64,000 bases of DNA from Clostridium sp. DL-VIII (GTDB lineage: Bacteria > Bacillota > Clostridia > Clostridiales > Clostridiaceae): contig NZ_CM001240.1 of assembly GCF_000230835.1 (NCBI RefSeq), positions 3,417,279 to 3,481,278 on the forward strand, read 5' to 3'. Position 1 is the first letter of the stretch; each line of letters starts with the position of its first letter. Below the pieces are notes generated by a model. That model was not told where the DNA came from. It worked only from the letters and a program-made list of their open reading frames with translations, and made no database searches. Below, piece after piece: positions 7,386 through 13,745 of the stretch. The translations under genes were made by a program, and so were the position numbers.

Positions 7386-8681
7386 ATGATAAATAATGAA
7401 GTATTAGAAAAGCAAAATGAATTTATAGGACTTACAGAAAATATCTCTTTGAAGAGGGCAATACCATTAAGCTTTCAACATATGTTTGCAATGTTTGGAT
7501 CATCGGTTCTAGTGCCCCTTATCTTTAAAATTGACCCAGCGACTGTTTTGTTTTTTAACGGTATAGGGACATTATTATATGCATTTCTTACTAAAAAGAA
7601 AATTCCAGCTTATTTAGGATCAAGTTTCGCATTTATATCACCAGTGTTACTTTTATATAGCCAAGGTTATAATTTCGAGACCATACAAGGTGGCTTTGTG
7701 GCAGTAGGTGTACTTTTCTCAATAATAGCATTAATTATTGGATATGCAGGAATAGGATGGATTGATAAATTGTTTCCACCAGCAGCAATGGGGGCTATAA
7801 TAACTATAATAGGTTTAAGTTTAGCCAATACTGCAGCCGATATGGCAGGTTTTCCAGTAGGAGGAAGCAATACTCAGACATTAAACGTTCCTTGGGTAAT
7901 TGTATCTATGATAACACTAGTTACAGTAGTTTTATGCAATGTTTTATTGAGAGGTTTTTTAAAGATTATACCTATATTAATAGGTGTAGTAGTAGGGTAC
8001 ATTTCAGCATTATTCATGGGATTAGTTGACTTTAGCACAGTAAACAATGCGAGTTTCATTTTACTCCCTAATATTAAAATTGCTCATTTTGATATAAATG
8101 CAATTTTAACAATAATACCAGCTACGTTTGTAGTAGTAGCGGAACATGTTGGACACTTGAAAGTTACTGGAAGCATTATGGGAAAGGATTTAACAAAAGA
8201 TCCAGGTCTTCATAGATCTTTACTTGGAGATGGATTATCTACTATTATCTCAGGAATGTTTGGTTCAGTACCTACAACAACTTACGGTGAAAATATTGGA
8301 GTTTTAGCATTAACTAAGGTATATAGTGTATATATAATTTGTGGGGCAGGATTAATTTCGATAATTTTAGGATTTTCGGGTAAGATGTCAGCGCTTATTA
8401 GTACAATTCCAACGCCTGTTATAGGAGGGATTAGTCTGCTATTGTTTGGAACAATTGCTACTTCAGGTCTTAGAACTTTTATTGAAGAAAAAGTTGATTT
8501 TTCTAAATCTAGAAATTTAATACTTACATCAATAATATTTATTGTTGGGTTAAGTGGAATAAAATTAACTTTAGGAAGTACTGAAATAACTGGAATGGGA
8601 CTAGCTACTTTAGTGGCCATGGTACTAAGTATATGTTTTATGATTTTCGATAAATTAGGAATAATGAATGAAGCAGAATAA
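7386..8681 (+). CDS. uraA: Uracil permease, NCS2 family (UraA)
   Basis: Membrane symporter that brings uracil into the cell with protons for pyrimidine salvage. 431 residues with about 14 hydrophobic segments, the usual length. Diagnostic NCS2 motifs are present: the substrate-site segment VAEHVGHLKVTG (Glu and His that bind the base in E. coli UraA), DPGLHRSLLGDGLSTIISG, and TTTYGENIGVLALT. These match UraA more closely than xanthine or uric acid permeases. The start has AAGGGGGAAAAA just ahead. It is a monocistronic unit with its own terminator at 8749. Confidence 0.92.
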   Translation: MINNEVLEKQNEFIGLTENISLKRAIPLSFQHMFAMFGSSVLVPLIFKIDPATVLFFNGIGTLLYAFLTKKKIPAYLGSSFAFISPVLLLYSQGYNFETIQGGFVAVGVLFSIIALIIGYAGIGWIDKLFPPAAMGAIITIIGLSLANTAADMAGFPVGGSNTQTLNVPWVIVSMITLVTVVLCNVLLRGFLKIIPILIGVVVGYISALFMGLVDFSTVNNASFILLPNIKIAHFDINAILTIIPATFVVVAEHVGHLKVTGSIMGKDLTKDPGLHRSLLGDGLSTIISGMFGSVPTTTYGENIGVLALTKVYSVYIICGAGLISIILGFSGKMSALISTIPTPVIGGISLLLFGTIATSGLRTFIEEKVDFSKSRNLILTSIIFIVGLSGIKLTLGSTEITGMGLATLVAMVLSICFMIFDKLGIMNEAE

Positions 8682-8748
8682 AATATCTGTACTTTATCAT
8701 AAGATAATGTAGTTTATAATTTAATAAAATTAAATTATTAGGATTTAT

Positions 8749-8783
8749 AGAGAATATGCAGGATGTTGCATATTCTCTTTTTT
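8749..8783 (+). terminator. Terminator of uraA
   Basis: A 12-bp perfect stem AGAGAATATGCA (8749-8760) and TGCATATTCTCT (8767-8778), then a run of six T. Confidence 0.92.
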
Positions 8784-8852
8784 ATAAAGAAATATTGTCT
8801 AAAGGAATCTAATATCACATTTTAATGTCACTTTTGGGAATATTTTAATAGA

Positions 8853-8882
8853 GTATTTTAAAAAATGATGGTTAATATATTA
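8853..8882 (+). promoter_or_regulatory. Possible sigma-G promoter of the spore protein gene
   Basis: GTATT (8853-8857), an 18-base spacer, then TATATTA (8876-8882), close to the forespore sigma-G consensus (GHATR, about 18, CATWHTA). It lies 38 bases ahead of the spore protein start, as expected for a forespore-only gene. Confidence 0.45.
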
Positions 8883-8920
8883 TTGCCAGGCAAAATTAAA
8901 TTTAAGGGAGGAAGATAGAT

Positions 8921-9118
8921 ATGGCTTCAAATAATAACAGAACTTTAATTCCAGAAGCAAAGGCAGGTTTAAACAGATTAAAGACTGAAGTTGCTTCAGA
9001 AATAGGATTATCAAACTATGAAAGCACAGACAAAGGAAACCTTTCTTCAAGGCAAAATGGAAGTGTTGGAGGAGAAATGGTTAAAAGAATGATAGAAAGT
9101 TACGAACAAGGCCTATAA
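8921..9118 (+). CDS. Alpha/beta-type small acid-soluble spore protein
   Basis: 65 residues, typical of SASPs that coat and protect DNA in the spore and are degraded at germination. Family signatures are visible: the GPR protease site region KTEVASEIGL, and GNLSSRQNGSVGGEMVKRMI matching the conserved second motif (G-x-L-x-x-R-x-N-G-x-V-G-G-x-M-V-K-R-M). GGGAGGAAG lies ahead of the ATG. Single gene between terminators; expected to be transcribed late in the forespore. Confidence 0.95.
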   Translation: MASNNNRTLIPEAKAGLNRLKTEVASEIGLSNYESTDKGNLSSRQNGSVGGEMVKRMIESYEQGL

Positions 9119-9206
9119 AAACCTAGGTTGATAAGCCAAATCTCCAAAAAATGTACTAGAAGCATTTAAAGATGCCAGGTATCTTTGAAATGACATAACT
9201 TAGTGA

Positions 9207-9273
9207 AATTTGTGAGATAAAATACTAAAGAAGTATTTTAAAATTTAAAATAGTTCACTCTCATGAATTTCAA
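9207..9273 (+). other. Structured region downstream of the spore protein gene
   Basis: TGAAATTTGTGAGA (9207-9220) pairs with TCTCATGAATTTCA near 9273, enclosing an inner hairpin of AAAATACT and AGTATTTT. A smaller hairpin AAAGAT...ATCTTT lies at 9168-9186. Together with the terminator at 9289 it fills the 371-base gap; it could be a 3' UTR or a small RNA. Confidence 0.35.
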
Positions 9274-9288
9274 ACCTTTTATAAAGAT

Positions 9289-9350
9289 GCCCTGTAAAGT
9301 CGATTAAATTTATGCTGAGAAGCTAAATAGACTATACAGGGTATTTTATT
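9289..9350 (+). terminator. Terminator ahead of the thioester protein gene
   Basis: CCCTGTA (9290-9296) pairs with TACAGGG (9335-9341) across a long loop, followed by TATTTTATT. Confidence 0.6.
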
Positions 9351-9489
9351 ATTAAGTAAATTTATAAATAGACAAAACTAAAATGTATAGCGAAATTATA
9401 AATAATTAACTTTTTAAGTTAATTTTGAATATATTGAACAATTTAAACGAAAACTATTTCTAAATAGATATATAGGAGGAAATGATATT

Positions 9490-10092
9490 ATGAAAAGACT
9501 TATAAAATTTTTAAGTTATTTAATAAGCGTTACTATACTCATGGGAATTATAGTTGGAGCTGATGTCCAAGAATCTTTTAAAGTTATTACAGATAAGACT
9601 CCATTATATACAATTCAATATGATGGATATGATCTCACTGCTGGAAGAATTAGAATAGAAGGAAGTAATAATGTTGTATATTGTTTAGAGATAAATAAGA
9701 ATTACCCATCAGGTCAAACTTTTAATACGCCTGAGGCCCTTAGTGAAAATATTAATAATATAGTTGCAGCAGGATATCCTAACAGGTCTGTAGCTGAATT
9801 AAATCTAGATAATGAAAATGAAGCATATTTCGCGACACAAATAGCAATATGGAGTGGAATGGAGGGGTATGATGTTAATAAAATGAAAGGAGCCAATCCT
9901 AAAATATTAGAAGCTATAAAAAATATATATCTTGATGGCATGAGTGGAAAATATGCAAATAAAATAAGAACTAAAGCTTATAAAACAAACGATGAGTCCA
10001 TTCAAGAGATAATTACTGTGTATTATGATGATCTACTATCAGAACAAAAAGGAGAATCAATACAAAAAGAATATCCACCTCAAGAAGGATAA
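9490..10092 (+). CDS. Secreted thioester-domain (TQXA-type) protein
   Basis: 200 residues. A signal peptide is clear (MKRLIKFLSY, hydrophobic core to about residue 24). Two motifs define a TED/TQXA thioester domain, in which a Cys and a Gln side chain form an internal bond that can react with host or surface amines: VVYCLEINKNYPSG holds the Cys and FATQIAIWSG holds the Gln. Such domains usually sit at the tip of long Gram-positive surface adhesins. Here the protein ends soon after the domain, with no LPXTG sorting signal, repeat stalk or membrane anchor, so it would be released or held by other means. GGAGGAAATGATATT precedes the start. Confidence 0.82.
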   Translation: MKRLIKFLSYLISVTILMGIIVGADVQESFKVITDKTPLYTIQYDGYDLTAGRIRIEGSNNVVYCLEINKNYPSGQTFNTPEALSENINNIVAAGYPNRSVAELNLDNENEAYFATQIAIWSGMEGYDVNKMKGANPKILEAIKNIYLDGMSGKYANKIRTKAYKTNDESIQEIITVYYDDLLSEQKGESIQKEYPPQEG

Positions 10093-10121
10093 TATATAAT
10101 TATTTATAAATTAGAAATAAT

Positions 10122-10204
10122 AAGTGATAGGTTTAAGAATAAATGGATTTAACGAGAGTTGCTTTTGTAATTTAATCTTTTATTCTATACTTATCACTTT
10201 TAAT
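10122..10204 (+). terminator. Long hairpin terminator of the thioester protein gene
   Basis: AAGTGATAGGTTTAAGAATAA pairs imperfectly with a TTATTCTATACTTATCACTT arm, ending in TTTTAATTT. It starts 30 bases after the stop codon. Confidence 0.65.
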
Positions 10205-10292
10205 TTATAAATATAAAGATATTTGCGTAGTTTGACATATATACATTAAAATGGTACGCTTTTTTTATAGTGTGTATAATTATAGTATGTAC

Positions 10293-10331
10293 AAGCTTTT
10301 TGAGCATCTTTTAACAAAAAGCTTTATTTTT
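10293..10331 (+). terminator. Hairpin in the leader of the histidine phosphatase gene
   Basis: AAGCTTTTTG (10293-10302) and CAAAAAGCTT (10315-10324) form a perfect 10-bp stem followed by TATTTTT. It lies about 100 bases before the start codon and after a TTGACA-like box at 10233 and TATAAT at 10275, so it may act as an attenuator or simply as a second terminator. The rest of this 335-base gap shows nothing else. Confidence 0.5.
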
Positions 10332-10427
10332 AAAGAAGATTACAAAGCTAATATAAAGGATCAAATTTATACAATTATATCTGAAAGCTATAATGTATAT
10401 AAATTATTTAAAAGAAAGAGGTAACAT

Positions 10428-11057
10428 ATGAAAACAACAGTACTGCTTATAAGGCATGGAGAAACAGAATGGAATACTTTAGGCAAGTTTCAAGGATGTA
10501 CAGATATCGCGTTATCTGAGAATGGTATTAAACAAGCTAGATTGTTAAATGATAGGATTAGGGGAAATTTCGATTGTATTTATGCAAGTCCGTTAAGCAG
10601 AGCACTTGAGACAGCTAATATATTAGTAGGAAATACCAGTAAAGAAGTGATAATAGCGCCTGAAATAAGAGAAATTAATTTTGGGGAGTGGGAAGGTCTT
10701 ACAGTGAAGGATATAAGAGAAAAATATCCAGAAGTTTTCAAGACTTGGAGAACTGATAAAAAGGAAAGCAAAATTTGTGGAGGAGACTCTAGTATTCTTA
10801 ATGCTTCTAATAGAGCTAGAAACTGCATACTTAATATAGTTTCAAAACATAAAGGAGAAAAGATAGTAATTGTTGCTCATGGAGGGATTATTAAGGCAGG
10901 CCTTATAGGAATATTTGAGTGGGATATGACTATGTATCATAAGATTGCACTTGGAAACACATGTATTAACACAATTGTTTTTAATAAAGAGTTAGGTCCA
11001 TCATTAATAGGATTAAATGATACTAATCATCTAGATTATGATGCAAAAACTGTATAG
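10428..11057 (+). CDS. Histidine phosphatase family protein (phosphoglycerate mutase-like)
   Basis: 209 residues of the two-histidine branch. The catalytic RHGETEWN is at residues 9-16 (His10 forms the phospho-intermediate). SPLSRALETA follows at the expected distance, then the proton-donor EINFGEWEG and the second catalytic His in VIVAHGGII. Members include 2,3-bisphosphoglycerate-independent-looking mutases, alpha-ribazole phosphatase (CobC) and broad phosphatases; sequence alone does not separate these. No cobalamin genes are nearby, which argues weakly against CobC. Strong GAAAGAGGTAAC ribosome binding site. Confidence 0.85.
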   Translation: MKTTVLLIRHGETEWNTLGKFQGCTDIALSENGIKQARLLNDRIRGNFDCIYASPLSRALETANILVGNTSKEVIIAPEIREINFGEWEGLTVKDIREKYPEVFKTWRTDKKESKICGGDSSILNASNRARNCILNIVSKHKGEKIVIVAHGGIIKAGLIGIFEWDMTMYHKIALGNTCINTIVFNKELGPSLIGLNDTNHLDYDAKTV

Positions 11058-11075
11058 TTTAATAATTTTTCATTA

Positions 11076-11139
11076 TGTAAGGTATACTTGACATGAAAAA
11101 AATAAAAGTTTATATTAATTATGTAAGGTTAACATTACA
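11076..11139 (+). promoter_or_regulatory. Promoter with two palindromic operators ahead of xre-def
   Basis: TTGACA (11088-11093), 17 bases, TATATT (11111-11116). Operator O1 TGTAAGGTATACTTGACA (11076-11093) covers the -35; operator O2 TGTAAGGTTAACATTACA (11122-11139) lies just after the start point. Both are near-perfect palindromes of the form TGTAAGGT-ATAC/TAAC-ACA. This layout predicts autorepression by the XRE protein encoded directly downstream. Confidence 0.65.
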
Positions 11140-11151
11140 GGAGTTGGTTTA

Positions 11152-11388
11152 ATGAAAAATAAATTGAAAGAATTAAGGGAGTCTTTTGGCTTAACTCAAG
11201 AACAATTGGGAGAGCTTGTGGGAACTTCAAGGCAGGCAATTAATGCTATTGAAACTGAAAAATATGAACCATCAATATGGCTGGCTTACGATTTATCACA
11301 AATATTTCATTGTCAAATAGAAGAAATATTTCTTTTTGAAGAAAGTGAAAGAAAATCAAGAGCACAGCAAAGCAGAGGTGTGATTTAA
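11152..11388 (+). CDS. XRE-family transcriptional regulator (YozG-like size)
   Basis: 78 residues made almost entirely of a helix-turn-helix: KLKELRESFGLTQEQLGELV, recognition helix TSRQAINAIETEKYEPS, then LAYDLSQIFHCQIEEIF. Such short one-domain repressors usually control their own operon. The stop codon is immediately followed by the def start, so the two are co-transcribed. Two palindromes flank its promoter. AGGAG (11139-11143) is eight bases ahead of ATG. Confidence 0.9.
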   Translation: MKNKLKELRESFGLTQEQLGELVGTSRQAINAIETEKYEPSIWLAYDLSQIFHCQIEEIFLFEESERKSRAQQSRGVI

Positions 11389-11841
11389 ATGGCATTAAGA
11401 AAAATTAGACTTTTTGGTGATGAGATATTAAGAAAAAAAAGCAGGGAAGTCGAAGTTGTAGACGATAAGATAAGACAAATTCTAAATGATATGGCTGAAA
11501 CAATGTATAATACTGAAAATGGTGGTGGTCTTGCGGCACCACAAATAGGAGTATTAAGAAGGCTTGTTGTGATAGATATGGGGGAAGGATTAATAAAATT
11601 AGTAAACCCAAAGATAATAAGTGCAGAAGGTAGGCAGGAAGTTATAGAGGGATGTTTAAGTAATCCTAATGTGTTTGGAAAATTAATTAGACCAGAGAAG
11701 GTAACAGTAGAAGCACTTGATGAAAATGGTAAGAAAATTATACTAACAGGAACTAAGGATTTAGCAAAATGTTTTTGTCATGAAATAGATCATTTAGATG
11801 GAATTCTTTTTACAGATTTAGTTACGGAATATGTCAAGTAA
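11389..11841 (+). CDS. def: Peptide deformylase
   Basis: Removes the formyl group from the initiator methionine of nascent proteins at the ribosome; needs a bound metal ion. 150 residues, normal for the family. Motif 1 GGGLAAPQIG, motif 2 EGCLSNP (Cys89 metal ligand), and motif 3 CHEIDHLDG (His131 and His135 ligands, Glu132 catalytic) are all present. It is the second gene of an xre-def operon with no gap, rather than sitting with fmt and priA as the usual housekeeping copy does, so this could be a second deformylase. Confidence 0.95.
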   Translation: MALRKIRLFGDEILRKKSREVEVVDDKIRQILNDMAETMYNTENGGGLAAPQIGVLRRLVVIDMGEGLIKLVNPKIISAEGRQEVIEGCLSNPNVFGKLIRPEKVTVEALDENGKKIILTGTKDLAKCFCHEIDHLDGILFTDLVTEYVK

Positions 11842-11893
11842 TTTTAGTAGATGCAGCATTAATATAAAAGTTATGTGAAGTTTAAATTTTTAA

Positions 11894-11937
11894 TAACTAA
11901 CCGAAATACAGGAGGTTTCTGCTATTTCAGTTAGTTA
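11894..11937 (+). other. 15-bp inverted repeat after def
   Basis: TAACTAACCGAAATA and TATTTCAGTTAGTTA pair at 14 of 15 positions. The loop contains AGGAGG. No U-run follows, so termination is uncertain. Confidence 0.45.
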
Positions 11938-12072
11938 TATTAATATATAGAAATTTTAATTAATTTAAGAAAAATGTTTTAATATGAATCTAAGAAGCAA
12001 AGAAGTTGCGAATTAAGCATAAAAAGTGTATAGTGTAAAGACTGGAATAGATGGCAAGGAGGTTTATTCATT

Positions 12073-12930
12073 ATGAATAATATTTATAATAAGGCATTAT
12101 TATTATGTCCTATTTGTAAGGATAAAATAATTAAGGATGATTTAAAAAAGACATATAGATGTAATAACAATCATTCATATGATATAGCAAGAGAAGGCTA
12201 TGTAAATTTATTAATCAGTAATCAAAAACGAAGTAAAAATCCAGGGGATTCTAAAGAAATGGTACTATCGAGAGTAGAATTTTTAAATAGAGGATATTAT
12301 AAGCCAGTTTCTGATAAAATTAATGAAATCATTGTTGAAACTTTAGAAAAATCTGATGATAATAGTTTTAATGTTATGGATTTAGGATGTGGGGAAGGTT
12401 ATTATTTAACTAATTTGAAAAATTATATGAATAAAGGAAGTATAGAAGCGAATTTCTATGGCATGGATGTATCCAAAGAGGCTGTTAGGTATGCTAGTAA
12501 AGCTAATAAAGAATGTATCTTTGTAGTCGGAAATAATTTTAATATACCTGTAGATGATAAATCCATAGACTGCCTTCTTTCCGTATTTAGTCCTATAGAT
12601 ATAAATGAATGTAATAGAGTACTAAAGAATAATGGAATTTTTGTCAGAGTACTGCCTAGAACAAATCATTTAATACAGTTAAGAAATATTATATATTCAG
12701 AAGTGCATTTAAATGATAAAGTGTATAAAGCAGACGAGCAGGATAATGACTATATTAAGGAAGCAAATGTTACCTTTGATGTTAATTTAAACAAAGAGGA
12801 AATATTAAGCTTATTAAAGATGACACCTCATTATTGGAAGTCCACCCAGGAAAACAAAGAAAAATTAGAAGCATATGATTCAATGATTATTACTATAGAT
12901 ATGCGTATTGGTGTTTTTAAAAGAAAATAG
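12073..12930 (+). CDS. rlmA: 23S rRNA (guanine-N1)-methyltransferase, RlmA type
   Basis: 285 residues. The N-terminal zinc module has CPICKDKI (Cys pair) and CNNNHSYD (Cys and His). Next comes the family signature GDSKEMVLSRVEFLNRGYY, then the SAM-binding motif VMDLGCGEGYY. These features fit RlmA(I)/RlmA(II)-type enzymes, which methylate a guanine in helix 35 of 23S rRNA and can affect tylosin or viomycin response. Which guanine is modified cannot be told from sequence. AAGGAGG precedes the ATG. Monocistronic by spacing. Confidence 0.9.
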   Translation: MNNIYNKALLLCPICKDKIIKDDLKKTYRCNNNHSYDIAREGYVNLLISNQKRSKNPGDSKEMVLSRVEFLNRGYYKPVSDKINEIIVETLEKSDDNSFNVMDLGCGEGYYLTNLKNYMNKGSIEANFYGMDVSKEAVRYASKANKECIFVVGNNFNIPVDDKSIDCLLSVFSPIDINECNRVLKNNGIFVRVLPRTNHLIQLRNIIYSEVHLNDKVYKADEQDNDYIKEANVTFDVNLNKEEILSLLKMTPHYWKSTQENKEKLEAYDSMIITIDMRIGVFKRK

Positions 12931-13104
12931 CTCGGATATGTACTTTATTTTTAGTATAAAATTTAATTAAAAATCGTAAAATATTATACTTTTGTATAAT
13001 ATACTTCTTCATTATGTTAAAGTATAATAATTCTTGTAAAGAGAGATTTTATGGTAAAGGATTTTTATAACTGGTTAAGGGGTTTATAATAGTCAGTTAT
13101 AAAT

Positions 13105-13219
13105 TAGATAATGTTGATTTTTTAGGGCATTTATTATTATAGAATATTAATTTAATCCGGTAGTTATTAATTCCTATATTTACAGTTCTTTAATAATAAA
13201 TGAAAATCAACATTATCTA
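13105..13219. repeat. 115-bp MITE-like inverted-repeat element
   Basis: The outer 17 bases TAGATAATGTTGATTTT (13105-13121) are perfectly complementary to 13203-13219. After a six-base bulge, CATTTATTATTA (13128-13139) pairs with 13191-13202. The element is flanked on both sides by TAAAT (13100-13104 and 13220-13224), a possible 5-bp target duplication. No ORF inside. Confidence 0.6.
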
Positions 13220-13297
13220 TAAATTCTCTAAAAAATTAAAAAACTATAATAGATTTAAGGCAAAATCAAAAAATAATAAGTCAATTTGTTAGACTGC

Positions 13298-13373
13298 TTT
13301 TCGTCATACTGTGGCAGCAATGTTCCCTAACACACCAGCTGGGAGGGCACTTTGTCTATTTGCCTGATGAAAA
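13298..13373. other. Structured GC-richer island, candidate RNA or dispersed repeat
   Basis: Nested stems: TTTTCGTCA (13298-13306) with TGATGAAAA (13365-13373); GGCA (13313-13316) with TGCC (13361-13364); CAATGTTCCCT (13318-13328) with AGGGCACTTTG (13344-13354, two mismatches); and a loop containing the palindrome CCAGCTGG. Base composition is clearly unlike its surroundings. A terminator follows at 13454. I could not match it to a known riboswitch class. The minus strand also reads protein-like (ALPAGVLGNIAATV before a stop), so a repeat or gene fossil is possible. Confidence 0.45.
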
Positions 13374-13453
13374 AATATCCATGACAACTTTGGATTTGTT
13401 ATTTATTTTCCTATAGCTAATAAAAAGTAAAAATAATTAATATTGTATATTGT

Positions 13454-13494
13454 GACCATAGTGGGGGATAAGTCCTTGTTATGGTCTTATTTTA
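13454..13494 (+). terminator. Terminator in the intergenic region before the AAA+ gene
   Basis: GACCATA (13454-13460) and TATGGTC (13480-13486) followed by TTATTTTAT. No annotated gene lies directly upstream, which supports transcription of the structured island. The remaining parts of this 815-base gap (12931-13100, 13495-13745) hold only a small palindrome at about 12981 and nothing else I can support. Confidence 0.65.
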
Positions 13495-13745
13495 TATGAA
13501 GAAAAAAGTAATTTCCTATTTGTTTATTTAAATATTATCTTAATAGAAATATAAAAATGCTTAAGCAGAGAAATTTCCAATAATCATATAAAGCTATGAA
13601 TATTTGAATAGATGTACGAAGCATTACAAAAAAGTATCAAGTTTAAAGGAAGAATATGAAAAAATATGGACTTATGATATAATTTTGGAGATGAGGAAAT
13701 TTAAATTGATTTAACATAAGTACGCTTTTTAGTGAGGAGGGAAAT

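Noticed and set aside
13580..13712. Small ORF (YLNRCTKHYKKVSSLKEEYE) before the AAA+ gene
   Set aside because: No start codon or ribosome binding site in frame, and stops on both sides; likely chance in AT-rich DNA.
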